DNA of 64,000 bases from Apostichopus japonicus. Lineage: Eukaryota > Echinodermata > Holothuroidea > Aspidochirotida > Stichopodidae. Positions 1 through 11,468 of this stretch are shown here, one piece after another (the stretch's first letter is position 1; each line of letters begins with the position of its first letter). The DNA lies in the NCBI RefSeq assembly GCF_037975245.1, contig NC_092582.1, positions 11,510,001 through 11,574,000 on the forward strand. Reading direction: 5' to 3'. The notes beneath the pieces are model-generated. The model was not told where the DNA came from. It worked only from the letters and a program-made list of their open reading frames with translations, and made no database searches. The position numbers and the translations under genes were made by a program.

Positions 1-1412
1 TAGCAGTCCTTTGATTACTGCTCTCGTTTTTCCACGTAAACTGAACATTTTTAAATCTGTGGTTTCAGCTCCAGTCAGCGTTTAGCATGATCTTCTTGTA
101 TAATGCGTTTGAGTCTTATACAATAATAGATGTTGGCAAGCCAGTTTGGCGAAGGGTAAATTTCTGTATGTAAGATCAAAAATAATATGATATTTGAAAG
201 AAGGAACAGGCCATTGTCATCTTTCTTTTATCTCGGGGTGGCAGCAAGAATCTGCGAATATGGTCTGGTCTTAAGGACCCTGACTGCATTGAGGTCATTC
301 GAGTCACTGACAAGGAGTCGTACATGTAATGAAAAGTACAGGAATGGCCGGATAGACCCGGAATGAATTGCTTCCTTAGTCTTAGCATGATGATTATTAG
401 GAAAACAGACATTTTACAAAGCTGCTTTGCATGTATACAGTGTGTGTGCGTGTGTGTGTGTGTATGTGCAAGTAACTAGAAGGGCCTGTAGCATTGCTCT
501 TTACATTTTCAAAAGAAGTTTCACTTGTACTTTCAAAGCTAAATTATCTTCAAGTTCCTTCCTTACTGCTGCTGCTTCGTTTGGTTGTGTGAAATAGAAC
601 TTTCAGAAAGAAATTTGTTTATTACATGGTGTGCAAAGCTCTTTGATACCATACCACAGTATGACAAAATAGGAAAATAGAAGTTGGCTCCCATCCCTTG
701 TGAGTCGGGTAACTCGGATTTTGAAGGGCAGGAACTTGTTATATCCATACTAGGTGCATGGTTTTGAATCATCGCTGGTCTAAGCACAATTTCCTTTGAT
801 ATTTCCATATATGGTATTTAGTATCCAGGTGTGATCAACAAGTCTGTGATGTGATGCCTCTGAAAGAGCCATTTGTTGTACATATGATGATGATACTAAC
901 AAGAGATATTGCCCAGTAACTGTGGAGCTAAACGGTAATGACTAAATCACTCAAGAGTTTATGTCATGTGGGGAGAGTAAATGGGATTCTGACCATTTGC
1001 TGCCACAGAGACTATCTAAACATGGTGTACCGAGTATGAAGTTCATCCAATCAAATCACTCAAAAACATTTCGGAGCAGTTTACAAGATTAACTTTTGAC
1101 TGAGATCATGTTTATTTAGACATGGTTTGTACTATCGATGGGATACTATATGCTACCATTAGAACTGACTTGCAAATCACAGTAGGATATCACATGCAGT
1201 TGGAACCCGGCTTTTTATTGACCCAGTAATCGATGCCTTCATTTAGATGAGAATTGACTCAAAGAGCTGGATAAAAGAATGTCGATTACATGCCCCCCCC
1301 CCCCTGCCCCATCGGTCTCTCATTTGCAGTTGTATTTCATTGCAAAAGCAACATTCATTATGTTTACATTTTTATTCCTTAATTTTTGTTTTAATTTTTT
1401 TCATTTTAACAG
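1..1412. other. Non-coding stretch upstream of the AGPAT last exon (intron)
   Basis: I see no exon here that I can support. The stretch directly precedes a spliced terminal exon on the + strand, so it is most simply the last intron of that gene, whose earlier exons lie outside the window. It holds a TG-rich microsatellite at about 439-468 and a C-rich run near 1291. The last ~40 bases before 1411 are T-rich, as expected before a 3' splice site. Confidence 0.5.
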
Positions 1413-1564
1413 GCAAAGTGATAATTACTGCACTACCACCGATCAGTACAGAAGGGAAGAACATTGACGACGTTCCGTCCTTCACCGAAGCTATCCGTAA
1501 ACAGATGCTCTTTACGTACAACGAATCCTCCGCGCCTAGGTTGGAAAGTAACGGTCTCAATTAA
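1413..1564 (+). CDS. Terminal coding exon of a 1-acyl-sn-glycerol-3-phosphate acyltransferase (AGPAT/LPAAT)
   Basis: A T-rich tract and AG at 1411-1412 precede an open frame that runs to TAA at 1562-1564. The first codon is split (G|GC). The peptide begins GKVIITALPPISTEG, continues IDDVPSFTEAIRKQML and ends ESNGLN. This matches the C-terminal part of animal AGPAT1/2, which have a V-x-V-LPP-[IV]-x-TEG stretch followed by a DDV...R..ML helix. The family acylates lysophosphatidic acid to phosphatidic acid in the ER membrane, a step of glycerolipid synthesis. The catalytic HX4D and EGTR motifs lie in earlier exons, which I cannot find in the window, so only the tail is present. AGPAT1 versus AGPAT2 cannot be decided from this exon. 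The identification rests on recalled family sequence, not on a search. Confidence 0.8.
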
Positions 1565-1582
1565 TATCGCCCTCTGTGGGTT

Positions 1583-1588
1583 AATAAA
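1583..1588 (+). promoter_or_regulatory. Possible polyadenylation signal AATAAA after the AGPAT stop
   Basis: AATAAA lies about 20 bases after the TAA of the AGPAT terminal exon. Used as such it would give an unusually short 3' UTR. Further AATAAA hexamers occur downstream in this AT-rich DNA (for example near 7925), so the true 3' end is undetermined. Confidence 0.25.
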
Positions 1589-4174
1589 ACCCCAGATTAA
1601 GTGTATCAAACTCCCTAACAACTTTGTACAGAAATCTAGAAACTGTTGCAGCTGGCTGCTTGCAGGTTAGTAGATATCCTGTTTTTAAATTTCTGGTCAG
1701 GTGATCCAAATGTCACAAGTATTTCAAAAGTGTGTGTCATGCTCCATGCTGTTATGCAGTATTTTTGTTAATCACAAACGTCTAGCATTTTTTCTAACAA
1801 GATGACATGTACAGGTATGGAGGTATATTTGGAAGGGATAGGGTGAGAAGGTGTGGGGGGGGGGATGGGTGAGAGGAGTGTGGGTTATAGTAGATTGGTG
1901 AAGAAAGAAAGAGTGGGGAAACGGAGACAGATGAAGTGGACTGGTGGCGGTTCAATAGTTAATAATAGCAAACATTTTGTTTTGCTGTTGCCAATGTTTG
2001 CAACATATGAGCTGTACAGTTTATACAAGAATACAATTAATTAATTTTTTTCCCCTTTAAAACTTTGAAGAAGTTTACTTATTTCAGCTAAACATTTTTG
2101 TGAAGATTTTGAAATGACTACATGCTAACTGCATGAATGAAACAATACATGAATATGGAACATATTTTTTTAAAGTAAAGTGCAACTTGCAATGTTATAC
2201 TGTGTCTACTTTACTTCTGTTTTTTTTAAATTATATACCCATTTGGCTTGTTTTTTTTTTTTTAATTACCCAATAGGCATGGAAAAGTTGATCTGTCAAA
2301 GTCTGTAATACACGATAATTAGCTGACAGTCTGAAAAAGAAAAAGAAAGTTAGTTAAAGAAGAAAGAATAGTAGAGAAAAAAAAGAAGAAAAATAGTAAA
2401 GAAAAACTTTGCACTTTTGTGAAAATTTTTTTTGATGTATATTGCGTTTAGTATTACACAGACATTCCAACCACATCCATGATTCTAAAGACTAATTTGT
2501 TGCAAAAAATATAGCAAACTGAGGCTTTTGTGGAGCATTTGGCACACTTTAATAACTCTAGATTAACAGTTTCTGTGAAGTATCGGACGCAACCCACCTT
2601 TTGGTCATGCCCCCATAATTTGGGTTAGGTGGGGGGGGGTGGCTCGCAGGGCTCTTGGTGAGATTCAAGAAATGCATCGTAAGGTTTGGAGCTTCCCTAA
2701 GGAGATCAATCATTAAGTTAATTGTTTGCAACATCAGGTCCATAGTACAAGTTAACTGTCATGCATGCTGAGCATAGATTCTGATGTGGTGGGGATCTGG
2801 TGGGGGAGGGGGGTGGCTCAGGCCTCACAGAAGGCTCTGGGGTGTGGGCCTACACATTTGTGGCCCACTGCTCTAGATCAATTGTCCAAATGACTACCCG
2901 AAACAATACCTTGACTTAGCAGACTTAGTAATAAACACACTGAAATCCACGTGGAACATTATAGGTTTTTCACAAATTATCTACGTACCAGTAAACAATA
3001 TCATCTTGACAGTTAAAAGAAAAATTTATGGAATTCTCATTGTTTGCCAATTACTTTTTTGTGTTCAGTTAGGGCTTGAAAACTGTTAAAAATTCTTATA
3101 AGTGGCCTTAGTTATTGCTAAACCACTTTTAATAGAACATTTGTGGAGAAAACATGAAGTTAGCCGATCTGATTTGCATATAACTGATTTCAATTAAAAA
3201 CCAGATGTTCAAAGGTTATTACAAAGTTCTCTTTCCCAAGTAAATGGAACATAAAATTTATTAGTTTAGAGCAGTGGCATATCAAGTAATATAGCTATTG
3301 GACAAATCAGTATATATTTACTTGATTTGTATCTTATCATTTGAATTATTATTTTTGAAATATGATTTTTGCTTTACTTAAAGGTCACAATTAACATAAA
3401 GAGATGGTTTGTTGTTTAGACAATGGACCAAGGCAGGTTGGAGAACCGGTGGGGGGCAATTGTAGGAATAAGAGGAATTTTGTTATGTTAATGTAATATC
3501 GAATTAACTTAAAGTGGTGAAATATTTTCTAGGCTTCGACTCTCTGAAAATATCAAAGCAAAATGAAATTGCTGCCTGACTGAAATGGATCAACTCTTAA
3601 AACTTGAATTTGATTTTTTTTTTTTTTTCTTTGATGGTGGTTTGGTAAAAAGCATTTAATGTTAGGGGAATATAAGCAGGAGCATGGACGCATGCCAAAA
3701 ACATTCTACCTTGACTTTCTCTTGTCCCGACATTAGATTAATATAGTGATAAAATATTTGTCCATGTTGCACTTGACCATATTAGGTTTGTATAAATTCC
3801 CTCTGTTTTTTTGTTATGTCATCTTGCTTTAAAGTTTAATGGTGTGCACCCACAGTTCTGGCCCTTGATTGGAAAGTGTCTTAAGTTAACTCTTTCAGCT
3901 ACATTAACATTTGCTTTATATCATTATTACTTTTGCTTTTCCAAGTACTTTTCATCGCTCAAATGTGGTCTCCCCCAGATCTGCTACCAAAGTTGGTTCA
4001 TATTTGTTTCGCGCAAATGTATCAACGTATTTCTTTCAAAACAGGGTCTTTTAAGTTTCCGCAATAAAGTTGCATTTTTAGATTTTTGTCAAACTACAGT
4101 ATTAATTCTGTTTCTCCCAAAGTTCTTAAATATTGGCAAGTGCTGTTTTACAAACACACACGCATATATCTATC

Positions 4175-4259
<85 letters not shown>

Positions 4260-6670
4260 TTCTCCTAACATTTGAGAAGCTTGCCACCAGAGTTTAAATA
4301 ATAAGCAAAAAACAAAAGAAGTCAATGCCAATAGGAAATGGTGGAAAACTATATTCCAAAAGGTTATTTTTGTATTCATTACTTAGTGGCTTTTGATCTT
4401 AAAATTTCACCAATTTTAAGTTTAATGTGTTCTCCAAATGTACTTGAATCAACTGAATACATTAATCTCAGTTGTCTAATTGTGTGGTCAGTATACTGTA
4501 AGGTTGTAAAAGCACTGATAATGTTCAGATGAATTGGAAATTGTTACAGCATATTCTTTTTTGCTCCAATAATCAGGGGTGCAACAACGTGTACTTGTAG
4601 GGGACTGAATAACATCAAGGGGGTCGTCCCCCCCCCCCTCTTCCTTTTAATGACAGACAGAATAATACCAAAAAATTCCAGTTTACAGAACAAATTGAAT
4701 ATATTAGTATGTACGGTTGAACCTAAATATTTGAAAATTCCACCACATTAATTGTTTAAATGTGTTGCAGCCAAGCCCATTTAACCAGAATTTCTTCATA
4801 AGGGAAGTGGATACCTCTTAGGTCCTTCCCCTTGGATATGATAATACTCTAGCCTCACCCTCCCCTTCCCATAACAGAAATGGGCCCCTGCCAATGTATC
4901 CTGCCAACATAAAAGAAAGGTATCTAGCTTCATATATGGATGTATTTAAAGTTTCTGTGTTTGAAGCTAAAGCAATGACATTTGAACACTCTGTGTGTCG
5001 GAGTGGGATAATGATGTCATGTACAGTACGATACTTGGATACTTGCAAGAGAAGATGTGGATTATTTGGTGTTAATCATACCATAGTAATTAATATTCAT
5101 GACAGGTCAGTTTAAGTCACACAGTTCACAGTATTGCTGTTTTATTGTCATTCATAGGTAAACTATAAAGTGTAAATTAAAGTAGTACACACTCCTTTCA
5201 ACTGGATGTGGCCAGTACACCCCAAAAAGGGAAAAAAAAAACTGTTCTGCACAATGGTACAGGATTTGTTAATCTTTGTTTGTGCATAATTGATTTCTTA
5301 TGATATTTTCTCCAAAAACATAGAATTTGAGTATAATGTTTCTACGATTGATTGGTATGATTTCTCTTACTTTGAAGGTAACTATATCTGTCTGGGTTTT
5401 GCCTTCTTGCCATAAGTTTCTATGTTTGTAAATCAAGAAAACTACGAAAACCACGGACTGCTGGCAGTCATGTGATACATATTGAAATAAACTTTTCACT
5501 TAACTGTGAACATGTTATCCTAATAACAGTTTGGAAGTAACTAGTTGCATATCTCAAGGCAGTTTCTAACTTCCCTTAAAAAAAATTGCCAAGCCCACCA
5601 CCTTTGATCCTTAAGTTTAGCCCTGGTTGGAAGGTTCATGTCATAGATTACACAGCGGTTGATTGCGTCAATCTAATATGGTGTGGAATATGAATATGAT
5701 TCAATTTGTCATTTTATTAATGAAGTTGTATTGAACAAACACACAGCACAATATATTGGAATGGTACAACTGCATGTAATAACCCATCATGTTACAAATC
5801 TGATCTACTGTACTTATGTAATGTAATCTGTCTGCTTGGCCTTTGTCGATCATGTTAATGAAATTATCCTATGTTGGTTCATGCTCTCACATCATTTCTC
5901 CAGCTTTGTTGACTTTATTTAAAAATCTTCAGCAGCTTAAATTTTTTGAGAACAGTTTTGTGTTTGATATATGGTATAGCTACAGTACTAGTTATTACTT
6001 GAAGCCAACAAGATTGATAAAGTACTCTGTGGTGATAAAATGTTTGCCATGTTCGGATGGGGGCAGGTTGCAGGGAGGGGGTATTGGTGGTGAAGATGTG
6101 TCAGGTGAGGGCCAGACAGGAGTTATAGGATGATTCCAGATTTTAATGAATTGCCTTTGATCAAGGTCGAGTCACTACCAGTGTAGTTTCCCGGGTGTTA
6201 GTGTTAGTAACGGGTCCAGTATCTATGTGGAAAAACTCAGACTTATTCAGAATTATTTCACTTTTTGACATATCGTGATTTGAGTCATGACTCCTCATTA
6301 CACTGGAGGACAAAAATATTTAGTGTCATATTTCGATATAATATGTTTTGTTCTTTTTACATAAAATCGAAGAATAGTGTACAAGACTTGCTGGCACTGA
6401 TTTGTTGATCATGAGTTAAAATTATTTCTTTAAGAATAGCAGGATCCAGTCTGTCGATGTTTTAATAAAAGATATGTCGATTCTCCTTGATGGATGCATA
6501 ATACCCAAAGATATGTCAGTTTTACGACATACACACAGTAACTGGTCATCTTCAGGAATAGAGGATGAAAGCATGATGCATATATCAGATGATTCTGATA
6601 CTTATCACAATACTGTTAATAACATAACATAGAAGATGCTGTACATTACAAGGATGTCCACACTACATTC
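1589..6670. other. AT-rich stretch without a recognisable gene
   Basis: All open frames here are short and show no family resemblance or splice-site support. Part may be AGPAT 3' UTR. It contains homopolymer tracts (G run near 1855, T runs near 2250 and 3620), a purine-rich stretch at about 2330-2405, two G-rich 'ggtggct' stretches near 2630 and 2800 and a long TA microsatellite listed separately. Confidence 0.5.
4178..4254. repeat. (TA)n microsatellite
   Basis: About 38 uninterrupted TA dinucleotides, preceded by a short CA/ATCT stretch and followed by CACA. The Ile-Tyr runs in open frames over this interval are translations of the repeat. Confidence 0.97.
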
Positions 6671-6674
6671 TTAC

Positions 6675-6806
6675 CTTTGTGAGGGCATTCTTAACTTTGT
6701 GAGGACCTAGTTACATTTGTGAGGACAATCTTATATTTGTGAGGACAATCTTTACTTTGTGAGAACAATCTTTACTTTGTGAGGACAATCTTAACTTTGT
6801 GAGGAT
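6675..6806. repeat. Minisatellite, ~20-22 bp unit (TTTGTGAGGACAATCTT type), 6-7 copies
   Basis: Seven consecutive copies of a unit with core TTTGTGAGGAC followed by AATCTTA/ACATTC variants. Copies differ by a few bases (GAGGGC, GAGAAC, CTAGTTACA). Unit length is constant to within one or two bases. Confidence 0.9.
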
Positions 6807-9227
6807 ACATCAGTACTGTATTTGTTTTCTTTTTTTGGTTTTTGTTATTGTGAATTTATACTTTATCTTGGGTCTGTTCTGTGTAAAACTGTATAATTTA
6901 GATATGACTACATTGGATATGACTTCATTCACTCTTCAGATATCTATTTGTATGAGTGAGATGTAGTACTTAAAAGTGTACAGTGTGATGCTTTTCTGTT
7001 AGAGTGTAATCATGTTAAAATATTAATCACAGAAGATTTTAAGGACAGTAATCACCTCACATAGATGATTTTTATATTTATGACTAAGAAAACTAAAGAG
7101 AGAACTTTATAGTATAATGCAAGAAATGGACCAAAGCTTTAGGTTTATAAATTTGAACCTGAGGTTTTTTTTTAATATGTTCCACAATATGGTTTTGTCT
7201 ATTGATATGGATGTGTAGATGGTTTTCTTTTTTCTTGGTTCTTTTGCTGCTTACTGTGCTAATTCCATCCTTTGTAGTCCTAGCCATTTTCCTCTCAAAA
7301 GTTTCTTTATTTCTTCAATCTTCAAAATTGTCCATGTTCCTGTAAGATATGTGTCAAGTGTCCAAACGTTTTGCTAAAAATATTGCTTTCATAAAAGAAG
7401 TTTTGCAATGCAAAAATTGTTTTTAGTTTCCATTCCCAGAGGTTTCTTGAAGGTGTACGGAAATCCTGGCAATCTTTTACAACACTGCATCTAAATTTCT
7501 CATACCTCCATATGGATTGTTTTCTGATCAATCCAGCTGATTGATTATGCTGAAAAGCAAACGAAAAGAACAAAAAATCCCTCGTCAACTTAGATGCGAG
7601 TAATGACCCAAACAGTAACTGCAGACGAAAGCATATGGAGGTATGAGCTCGAGTTGGATGTTAAAAGAATTCGAATGTCTTATAAAATATTACTCAGAAG
7701 CATATAAACTTAAAATTCTTAATATTAATACATGTCATATTGACAGCATATTAAGACTAGCATCTATCATGATCTATTGGTAATTCACTTGCATATTTGT
7801 AATACATCCAACCTTTCTTTGCAATGGCTTTCTTCTTTTTTTTTTTACTCTTTTTTTTTTAATATAAGGTAAGATTAACCTTAAGTGGTGCTGACAGGTC
7901 ACATACATTTTGTAAGAGAATTAATAAAATAAAAACCATGTGAAAGAAAGATGATAATTTCTGAGTATATTTGTTCTGATTTTTGTGTTTCGGTCAAGTT
8001 AGAATTTGCATGTATGTACTGTATATGTCAAGTACTGTTTTAGTAAGGCTGACAAGTGTTTCTATATTATATTCTGATATTTGGAAACCATTAAATGTTA
8101 ATGATTGAAAGTTTTGCTCATTTGTTAAACACAATGTCAACCCTATTTGGTCCTGTATGTGTGTTATAATTGGTAGATTTAATATATGCCTAATTTTAGG
8201 CTGTTGTTTAATGAAGTATGATGTGATGCACATGTTATTGAAAAGCACTGAAAATGAGGAGGAAAATGCAACAAGATTGCTGAGACAGAATAAAGGGAAG
8301 AAGGCTGGGGGTAGTTTCAATATGTTTACAAACATTTCTCAGCCTCAATATTGGGTAAATATGTAAGTAAACAGCACATTGATGAAAATGGATATCAATG
8401 GAAATGAACTATTAATATGAGAGTGGATATTTCTTGTTACATTTGCTAGCATTAGCTGCTGCACAAAATAATACACAGTTTGCAATAATTATATTTCAAC
8501 AGCTATCAATTTTGTTAGTTTTTTGGTATATAGGAAAACTAACAAGTCTACTGGTTAATGTATTGTAACGAGAGGGAGAGGCAGGTTGGATCCAGGGGTG
8601 TGTGGCGGGTCATTCAGTTCAACACCAAACTAAATGTCTAGTCACTATAGCACAATCTTGTTTCTATTGACCTGATTTAAAGACCTAATTTGTAGCCTCA
8701 AAATGTATCATTTCAGTTCAGCATAACCCCTCCCCCCAGATATCCCCTACCTGAGAGTCAGTCTATACAACCCCATGGCCATATCCTCTCCTATCTGAAA
8801 AATGTGCATCTGTCCCTGAACAATCTTTGGGCTATTTCTTTTTCGTTCTCCGAGTGTTCAAATTGAGGGGTATTTAATATCTTGCAAATTGAGTCTTTTA
8901 AGGAGGATGGGAATAATTTTGAACCACTGCTCCCTCCAGGCTTAAACACATAACTGGTGAGGTTTACTTTTGATCATCGGAACCACAGAAAAACAAGAAA
9001 ATTGAAAGTGAAACGACAAACCAATTAAATTTGAGTGTTCGTTTATATTTGACATCACACACATACGAAAACATTTCAACTCAATGACAGTGTCATATTG
9101 TTTTCAAACTCAGTAATATGATGTAAGGAACAAACACCACAAAAGTTTACTTGAATATTTGAAAAAAAAATTGCTGTGCTATCATGCATAATACTGCGTT
9201 ATATTATCGGCTAACATTTGTTATTTA
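6807..9227. other. Non-coding stretch, nothing recognised
   Basis: AT-rich sequence with T-rich tracts (near 7835-7860). The open frames here (longest about 113 codons, minus strand 7994-8335) show no motif or family resemblance that I recognise and are compatible with chance. Confidence 0.4.
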
Positions 9228-9266
9228 GCCTCTGAAGAAGATCCTGCTAGGATCGAAACGTCAGGC
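9228..9266 (+). ncRNA. Hammerhead-ribozyme-like motif, probable Penelope-like element relic
   Basis: The stretch reads GCCT, then CTGAAGA, then stem GATCC / loop / GGATC, then GAAAC, GTC and AGGC. This follows hammerhead core order: CUGANGA, stem II, GAAA, a two-base-pair palindromic stem III (AC/GT), a C in the cleavage position, and a stem I strand (AGGC) complementary to the leading GCCT. One extra A sits between CTGAAGA and stem II. Hammerheads with such minimal stem III are known from Penelope-like retroelements and retrozymes of animals, where they act as dimers. No reverse transcriptase is visible nearby, so this may be a solitary terminal relic. The fold was assessed by eye. Confidence 0.5.
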
Positions 9267-11103
9267 CAACTTACTTTTACACATATTGTCCACATGTTAG
9301 ATGTCATGTTTACCCTATAAACCCAAATTTGTCTTGGAATAGATGGTACACATCATATCTATACTTTCAACTCTTAATGGTATCAATATGAGAAAACTTT
9401 GGTCAAAGGGTTCCATCTGACATGAAAAATAGGTAAGAGTCTTGGAGGTTGCACCAAAACGTCTTCCGCTGAAATAGTATAAACAAATTTGGCATACAAT
9501 TAATGAAAAGAATAACCTACTAGGCTTGGGATAATGCTGTTGTGGAATAAATAATTTCAGACAGCATCTTGAACCGTATGTTGCATATACCTGAAGAGAA
9601 ACCAATGGAGACCATTTCATGGAAAACAATGGATCTCTTGTCTTACTAATACACAGGAGTTAAATATACCAGGTCATCAAGCTTGCATGCAATGCATGAT
9701 AGCCATCATTAAGTCGTAAGATACTGGCCAAAAACAAAAGCAAAAACAGAAGAGATAAAAAAAGGAATAATTCCAGTCATATTATATGAACTGACCATCA
9801 CAAAGTTATGTAAGTATAGTAGCTGTGTCTATAAAAGACAGTAATTTGCCATTTATCTTGCGTTTATAAGGCTGATTATGCAAAGCACTGATGTGTAACA
9901 GTTGCAGATTTAATTACAGGCCTCTTTGTCTAATAGCAAGTGTTATTTTTTGTCGACCCAAATGCATTACAAGTGGCTATAGTAGTCCCATCATTAACCT
10001 CTTCGACTGCTATAAAGATAGATAATTTTACAGCCTCTAAGGTAGGGAACCATTCCCTTATACCCCTCCCTCCCCCCTCCCCACTGCAAATCTTCTACCT
10101 TGGAACAGTTCTTACAAAGAAAACTCCTCTTTGCTCATAATAACAGCCTAAAGCGGTATAATCGTAATGCCCAGATTGATTAACCTTTGAAAAAATTCAT
10201 TTAGTTTATATTAAATATACAAAACATTAGTACAAAGTTTAATTTTGTACTGTTACTTTCCAGTGGAGTATCAAATATATACATTTGTATAGGAATGTAG
10301 ACATTTTAGCACTTTTCTTTATGACATTATAGAATTGAAATTAAAATACCTCTTTCAAACTTCATAAATTCATTTTGCAATGTGGTGGGATTAAAAACAA
10401 ACCTCAAAATGGGTTTTGGTTTCTTTAGACAGTAAAATACGGTTCCCTGGATGGTGTGGTTGATTCAACACATAGTGCAGCTATAAAGATGGTCTGTCTG
10501 TTAGACTAAGCAATTCAGTCACTTTGACTAAAGATTCCAACAACTCGGAGGAATAAATCTAATACGTATTTTTCTTTAATAAAAAATTTAATTGTTAATG
10601 CTCTTTAATATATGGGAGTAATGTGGAGATGCAGAACCACCAGCAGAGTACTCGAAAAGTGAACACTTACAGCAATTTTAAGCACGCTAACATTTTGATA
10701 ACAACACTGATGGCCCTTATTGTCATCCTTCAATTATTCAACCAAACTGTATAAAACAAATACTGACCAAGTGTGTATTGAGGTTATGATGATTTGCTTT
10801 TGATTCTTAAATTGTGGAAATTACAAAAAGTTGAAGGGATGATGCAAAGGTTACAATTTTCTTGACAAAATATATTCCACATTTGAAAGGTTGGTTTTTA
10901 TCTATGATGAAATTACTTCCACATTAAACCACATTACAGCATTCTGTGTGCAAAAATCCATTTGACTCTCTCACTCATTAATATGCAGTCTACACTAAGA
11001 AACAATGAGGTCACACTCAAAACGACCTACAGCTCTTAAAATTTTGTGTTCACAAGCCGGTCTACGCTAAGTCATCATTTGGCCACACTCTAAATAAAGA
11101 ATA
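9267..11103. other. Non-coding stretch, partly HSD17B7 3' flank
   Basis: No supportable exon. The part nearest 11382 is likely 3' UTR or downstream flank of the minus-strand HSD17B7-like gene. C-rich runs occur near 10067. Confidence 0.4.
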
Positions 11104-11109
11104 TTTATT
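11104..11109 (-). promoter_or_regulatory. Candidate polyadenylation signal of the HSD17B7-like gene
   Basis: TTTATT on the + strand is AATAAA on the minus strand, about 270 bases downstream of the HSD17B7-like stop codon. Distance and orientation fit. The hexamer is common in AT-rich DNA, so this is tentative. Confidence 0.3.
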
Positions 11110-11381
11110 CAGTAATGGTATACGTTCCGCGCCAAAATCATTATGGACCATCGTCGTGGGGTATCATTGTGCGAAGTATCAACTCAAACCGACTTATGAT
11201 TCTTGAGCATCACATACAAACACACATACATACACACGCACGCCAGGTAGAATACATAGGTACCTGACACTTTCAGCATAGCAACCAGAAATTATAGTCA
11301 AATTTAATGAAAATAAATAACGTCACACATTGTTTCATGGCCTTACATATCTGGTATCAACATTTAAAATACCCAAATGGA

Positions 11382-11468
11382 CTATTCTATTATTTCTTTT
11401 TCCAACCTCGCTTGTAATGCTTCGAGTTCTTGATAAAGCTGACTTGGTTCATCGGGAGAAAATTCAAT
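11382..11468 (-). CDS. HSD17B7: HSD17B7-like exon 9 (C-terminus and stop)
   Basis: The acceptor TTTCACCAG is followed by 28 codons and TAG at 11384-11382. The peptide starts IEFSPDEPSQLYQELEALQ, a charged helix equivalent to the C-terminal DEDTAEKFYQKLLELE region of the vertebrate enzyme. It joins exon 8 in phase 0. Confidence 0.85.
   Translation of the reverse strand: MEFSPDEPSQLYQELEALQARLEKEIIE

Noticed and set aside
2600-2880. Repeat-element ends around G-rich 'ggtggct' sequences and a GCCCACTGCTCTAG stretch
   Set aside because: Suggestive of a hAT-type end, but no paired terminus or duplication could be identified.
3811-4379. 154-codon + frame and 69-codon - frame near 4.2 kb
   Set aside because: Both run through a long TA microsatellite (Ile-Tyr runs), with no domain and no splice support.
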